Source: Rhodophyticola sp017644125
GTDB taxonomy: Bacteria > Pseudomonadota > Alphaproteobacteria > Rhodobacterales > Rhodobacteraceae
DNA: 64,000 bases
Assembly (NCBI RefSeq): GCF_042140125.1
Contig: NZ_CP159473.1
Reading direction: 5' to 3' (one strand)
In this document: piece after piece, positions 60,424 through 64,000 of the stretch
Numbering within the stretch: position 1 is the stretch's first letter
Layout of the letters: each line of letters starts with the position of its first letter
Position numbers and translations under genes: made by a program
Notes under the pieces: model-generated
What the model saw: only the letters and a program-made list of their open reading frames with translations
What the model was told of the DNA's origin: nothing
Databases searched by the model: none

Positions 60424-61684
60424 TCAGGTCTGTCTTTCTACAAGGATGGCCCGGAAGTCGTTGACATTGGTAAGGGTCGGGCCGGTCACGACCTGCTCTC
60501 CGGTCGCTGCGAAAAACCCGTGGCTGTCATTATCGGCCAGCGCCGCTTCGGGGTCGATCCCGGCGGCCGCGGCCTTGCTCAGCGTTCCGGGGCCGATCAG
60601 CGCCCCGGCCACCTCGGCTGCGCCATCGACGCCATCGGTGTCGCAGGCAAGCGCATGAATGCCCGGCGCGCCCTTCAGCGCGATGGCCAGCGCCAGCGCG
60701 TATTCCGCATTGGGCCCACCGCTGCCGCCACCACGCCGGGTAACGGTCAACTCCCCGCCGGACAGGATCAGGTGGCCGGCGGCGCCGGGCGTCAGGCCTT
60801 GCTGCCGCGCGCGGGCAAGCGCCGCGTGGTCCGCCGCAATGCGTCGTGCCTCCCCTTCCAGCGCGTCGCCCAGCATCTCCACGGTCAGCCCGCGGGCCCG
60901 CGCCATTTCCGCCGCTGCGGCCAGAGACTGCGACGGGGCGGCGTAGACCACGTTTTCCACGCGGGACAGGCGCGGATCGTCCGGCCGGGACCGGATCTCC
61001 CCCTGCGGCCAGAAAATCCCCGATCGCATCGGGCGGCGTCACGCCCCACCGATCCAGGGTCGCCAAGGCGCGCACCGCATCGCCCCGATAGCCCACCGTC
61101 GGGCCCGACGCGATATCGCCCGGATTGTCTCCCGGCACGTCCGAAATCATCAGCGCCAGCATCCGCGCCGGATAGGCCGCAGCCGCAAGCCGCCCGCCCT
61201 TGACCGCGGACACCTCCTTTCGGATGCCGTTGATATCGCCGATCGATGCACCCGACGCCAGCAGCGCCTGGGTCAGCGCGCGTTTCTCGGCGAGGGTGAT
61301 GCCCGCAGCCGGGGCCGTCAGCAGGGCCGATCCGCCGCCCGAGATCAGTGCCAGCACGAAATCCTCCTCCCCCAGACTGTGGAGGAGCGCCAGCATGCGC
61401 CTTGTGGCGACCTCGCCTGCCTCGTCGGGCACCGGATGTGCGGCCTCGACGATCTCGATCCCCTGGCAGGCCCGTGCATAGCCGTAGCGGGTGATGACCA
61501 GCCCTTCGCAAGGGCCCCAGGCCCGTTCGACCGCCTCGGCCATCCGGGCCGACGCCTTGCCTGCCCCGACGACGACCACCCGCCCGGAGGGTTTCGGCGG
61601 CAGATACGCAGACAGGCTGCGCATCGGGTCGGCCACTTCCACGGCGCGGTCGAAAAGGCCGCGAAGCAGGGCGGGAGCGGTCAT
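60424..61684 (-). pseudogene. Glycerate 2-kinase (MOFRL family), frameshifted as read
   Basis: The N-terminal part (LRGLFDRAVEVADPMRSLSA, VVVVGAGKASARMAEAVERA, LALISGGGSALLTAPA, ISDVPGDNPGDIASGPTVG) and the C-terminal MOFRL part (RVENVVYAAPSQSLAAAAEM, ILSGGELTVTRRGGGSGGPN, LACDTDGVDGAAEVAG) are in different frames, switching at about 60980-60995. Removing one base there gives a 419-residue enzyme of normal length. Members phosphorylate glycerate or were named hydroxypyruvate reductase (ttuD). Its start overlaps the LacI stop. Confidence 0.82.
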
Positions 61685-62697
61685 CTGTCGGGCTCACGGC
61701 TTGAAGATCGGGTTACCAGACGCACCGGCGCCCGATACTCCGGCGCGGGCTTATTTCCTTTTTCCAACCATTCAGCCATCATATAAGCAGTGTAAGACCC
61801 AAAGCTTTCAATATCGCAACTTACCGAGGAGAGTTGTGGATAAACCTGTGCAAATTCCTCGATATCGTCGAACCCGATCAGCTGAAAGTCCGCACCCACC
61901 CGCCGTCCGATCTCGGCGCAGCCGGAATGCACACCAAGGGCGACAAGATCGTTGAAACAGATCGCGGCATCTATTTCGGGGTGCTTGCGGGCCAGAACCT
62001 TCGCCGCATCGCGCCCGAAAGCGCGGGACGCGCGCCCATAAAGGACGAATGGATCCCGTCCCGCGCTGCGCGTCTCCGACAGATAGCCCGACAGGCGCTC
62101 CTGCGTGATCTCGCGCCCCTCGACCCCGCCCACAAAGGCGATGTTCCGCGCCCCGGATGCCAGAAGCGCCCGCGTCGCCGCGCGCCCGCCCGCGCTGTAG
62201 TCGAAGGATGCGAAGGGAAAGAGATCGGTCCGCGGATCGACCTTTCGCAGCATCTGCAAACAGGGCAGCCCGGCCCGGGCGATCCGGTCGAAAAGCGCGC
62301 CCGTGGCGTCCCCGTAGGCGGGCGACATGATCAGGCCCGACACCCCGTGTTCGATCATCGAGCCTGTGACCTGCGCCTGCAGGTCCGCGTCCTCATCCGA
62401 GTTCGAGACGATCGTGGCGTAGCCCCGCGCGGACAGGGCCATCTGCACCGATATGGCGAACTCGGTGAAAAACGGGTTCCTCAGATCGTTGATCACCATC
62501 CCGATCAGCCCGACCCCGCCCGAGCGGAGTTGCGCCGCCGCGCGGTTGTAGACATAGCCCAGATCGGCCATGGATTTGCGCACCAGTTCGGCGGTTTGCG
62601 CCTTCACCAGCGGGCTGCGCTGCAACACCAGCGACACCGTGGATTTGGACACGCCCGCATGGTGCGCCACATCCAGAATGGTTGGTCTTTTGCCCAA
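61681..62697 (-). CDS. LacI-family transcriptional regulator
   Basis: A 338-residue repressor. The N-terminal helix-turn-helix reads TILDVAHHAGVSKSTVSLVL with hinge YVYNRAAAQLRSGGVGLIGM; the remainder is a periplasmic-binding-like sensor (NPFFTEFAISVQMALSARGY, IGFDDIEEFAQVYPQLSSVS). The start is a TTG at 62697, 7 bases after the DUF993 stop. It probably regulates this catabolic run in response to its substrate; that is inferred from position. Confidence 0.92.
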   Translation of the reverse strand: MGKRPTILDVAHHAGVSKSTVSLVLQRSPLVKAQTAELVRKSMADLGYVYNRAAAQLRSGGVGLIGMVINDLRNPFFTEFAISVQMALSARGYATIVSNSDEDADLQAQVTGSMIEHGVSGLIMSPAYGDATGALFDRIARAGLPCLQMLRKVDPRTDLFPFASFDYSAGGRAATRALLASGARNIAFVGGVEGREITQERLSGYLSETRSAGRDPFVLYGRASRAFGRDAAKVLARKHPEIDAAICFNDLVALGVHSGCAEIGRRVGADFQLIGFDDIEEFAQVYPQLSSVSCDIESFGSYTAYMMAEWLEKGNKPAPEYRAPVRLVTRSSSREPDR

Positions 62698-62704
62698 GCC
62701 CGGC

Positions 62705-63871
62705 CTAGCCCCCGTCGATCCCGTGCAGACCCAGTAGCATACGCATCCGCGTCTCTGCCAGATCCGGTCGGGTCAAAAGCCGGGCCTGATCGGCGAGGCG
62801 GAAAACTTCGGCATAATGCGTGATCTCGCGGGAGGATTGGAAACCGCCGGGCATGATGAAGTGATCCTGTGCCCCGTTCAGCCAGGCCAGAAAGGCGATG
62901 CCTGCCTTGTAGAACTGTGTGGGCGCCTTGAAAATCTCCCGAGACAGCGGAACCGTCGGGGCCAGAAGCGCGTGATATTCTGCGCTGTTGCCCATCGCCA
63001 GCGCCTCCAATGCCTGCGATGCCGCCGGGGCGATGGCCGCGAAAATGCCCAGAAGCGCGTGGGAATGATACCGGCCGTCCCCTTCGATCAGCGGCGCATA
63101 GTTGAAGTCATCGCCCGTATAAAGGCGGACACCGGCGGGCAGCCGCTTGCGAAAAGCCTCTTCATGCGCCTGATCCAGAAGGGAAATCTTGATACCGTCG
63201 ACCTTGTGCGCCCGGGCCGCAATGATCGCGAGCACCGCATCGGAGGCCGCGTTTACATCCGCCCCGCCCCAGTAGCCCGCAAGCGCCGGGTCGAACATAT
63301 CGCCCAGCCAATGCAGGATCACCTTGTCCCGGGCCTGATCGAGAAGACGGCCATAGACACGGGCATAGGTCTCCGGGCCCGCGCCGATTGCGGGCAAGGC
63401 CCGGGTCGCCATCAGGATGACCTGCCCGCCCGCGGCCTCGATCACCTCCATCTGATGTTCGTAGGCCGCGATGATGGCGTCCGCGTCGCGCAAATCGTCG
63501 GGCGCGATGTGGTCGGTCCCGGCGCCACAGGCGACGCGGGGGGCCAGCGGATGCGCCTTTGCCTCGCGCATCGTCCGCTCGATCAGCTCCCGCGCCGTCG
63601 GCCAATCCACGCCCATGCCGCGTTGGGCGGTGTCCATCGCCTCGGCCAGACCAAGGCCCTGATCCCACAGATAATGACGGAATTTCAGCGTTGCATCCCA
63701 ATCCACCGCAGGGCGGCCCTGCCACGGGTCGCGCTCAGCCAGCGGGTCGCTGACCACATGGGCCGCGGCGAATGCCGTCCGGGTGAACGGCCGGCGTGGG
63801 GCGCGCGGGGTCAAGGAGGCCCCGGTCAGGCGATAGGGTTTCAGGCGGCCGTCACGGCCTGGCAAGAGCAT
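62705..63871 (-). CDS. DUF993-family protein (dihydrodipicolinate-synthase-like)
   Basis: A 388-residue protein matching the DUF993 family, related to class I aldolase-like TIM barrels. Visible blocks: WDATLKFRHYLWDQGLGLAE, RVACGAGTDHIAPDD, DKVILHWLGDMFDPALAGYW, KVDGIKISLLDQAHEEAFRK with a lysine suited to Schiff-base chemistry, and LYTGDDFNYAPLIEGDGRYH. The chemistry is not established; an aldol cleavage or lyase step is a fair guess from the fold. It starts 4 bases after the GMC stop. Confidence 0.85.
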   Translation of the reverse strand: MLLPGRDGRLKPYRLTGASLTPRAPRRPFTRTAFAAAHVVSDPLAERDPWQGRPAVDWDATLKFRHYLWDQGLGLAEAMDTAQRGMGVDWPTARELIERTMREAKAHPLAPRVACGAGTDHIAPDDLRDADAIIAAYEHQMEVIEAAGGQVILMATRALPAIGAGPETYARVYGRLLDQARDKVILHWLGDMFDPALAGYWGGADVNAASDAVLAIIAARAHKVDGIKISLLDQAHEEAFRKRLPAGVRLYTGDDFNYAPLIEGDGRYHSHALLGIFAAIAPAASQALEALAMGNSAEYHALLAPTVPLSREIFKAPTQFYKAGIAFLAWLNGAQDHFIMPGGFQSSREITHYAEVFRLADQARLLTRPDLAETRMRMLLGLHGIDGG

Positions 63872-63875
63872 CGGT

Positions 63876-64000
63876 TCAGACCCCGTGATCGGCGCGGATC
63901 AGATCGGCGGCTTTCTCCGCGATCATGATCACCGGCGCATTGGTGTTGGAGGAGATCAGGCGCGGCATGATCGACGCATCGACCACGCGCAGCCCGTCGA
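63876..64000 (-). CDS. GMC-family oxidoreductase, C-terminal end only
   Basis: Only the last 40 residues are inside the window. They read LRVVDASIMPRLISSNTNAP then VIMIAEKAADLIRADHGV, the GMC C-terminal motif with the conserved Asn near the active site. The family are FAD-dependent alcohol or sugar dehydrogenases (choline dehydrogenase type). It is the first visible gene of the DUF993-LacI-kinase run. Confidence 0.85.
   Translation of the reverse strand, partial: DGLRVVDASIMPRLISSNTNAPVIMIAEKAADLIRADHGV

Noticed and set aside
1..64000. CRISPR arrays, insertion sequences, integrases, rRNA
   Set aside because: No direct-repeat array, transposase or integrase motif, or rRNA sequence was seen anywhere in the window.

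Overview
The window is high-GC alphaproteobacterial chromosome, most probably from the Rhodobacterales (Roseobacter/Rhodobacter group). The main evidence is a remnant of the Rhodobacter-type gene transfer agent (GTA) cluster at the left end. It is followed by mltG-fabF-acpP-fabG-fabD, rpsF-rpsR-rplI, scpB-scpA-nagZ-SPOR-argS and a fused cytochrome b561-YceI protein. This is core chromosome with transporter-rich accessory stretches. There is no CRISPR array, insertion sequence or integrase.

1-6.3 kb (minus strand): the GTA structural cluster, heavily decayed. From its 5' end it reads g1 (one-base frameshift in a G tract), the ATPase half of g2 (large terminase), a g3.5 remnant, a short ORF fusing the first ~24 codons of g4 (prohead protease) to the last ~120 codons of g11 (tape measure), then g12, g13 (frameshifted), g14 and g15. 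The portal, most of the protease, major capsid, g6-g10 and most of the tape measure are missing. The g15 TIM-barrel region carries an extra ~190-residue lectin-like segment.

6.5-14.3 kb: mltG and the type II fatty-acid synthesis genes. Two anomalies stand out: fabF is frameshifted as read, and AcpP has Leu where the phosphopantetheine serine should be. A cytochrome b561-YceI fusion and a free YceI protein converge at a terminator.

15-25 kb: rpsF-rpsR-rplI, a secreted three-repeat protein, trigger factor, tRNA-Leu(TAG), an orphan Hint-domain protein, bifunctional NAD(P)HX repair enzyme, and glnB-glnA.

25-37 kb: scpB/scpA, nagZ, a SPOR protein and argS; a small K+-channel-like protein with a 39-residue membrane microprotein antisense to its 3' end; dgt; an A-type Fe-S carrier; a frameshifted LysE exporter; GNAT; a SpoIIAA-like protein; xthA.

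37-57 kb: transport. A tripartite tricarboxylate transporter (tctC-tctB-tctA) is followed by an AbrB-family protein. A ugpBAEC glycerol-3-phosphate-type ABC operon lies divergent to it, with a perfect 18-bp palindrome in the shared promoter region. Then come a SulP permease, a ferredoxin-like/CDGSH protein, and a peptide ABC system with two paralogous binding proteins, a GAF/degenerate-GGDEF protein between them, two permeases, a 56-residue membrane protein and a fused double ATPase.

57-64 kb (minus strand): an ECF sigma factor, anti-sigma factor and secreted subtilase form one unit. A second unit, read from the right edge, is GMC oxidoreductase, DUF993, LacI regulator, glycerate 2-kinase (frameshifted as read) and Dabb protein, which looks like a locally regulated sugar-acid or polyol pathway.

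One-base disruptions occur in g1, g13, fabF, lysE-like and the glycerate kinase. As fabF is a core gene, at least some of these are probably sequence errors. The large GTA deletions cannot be explained that way.
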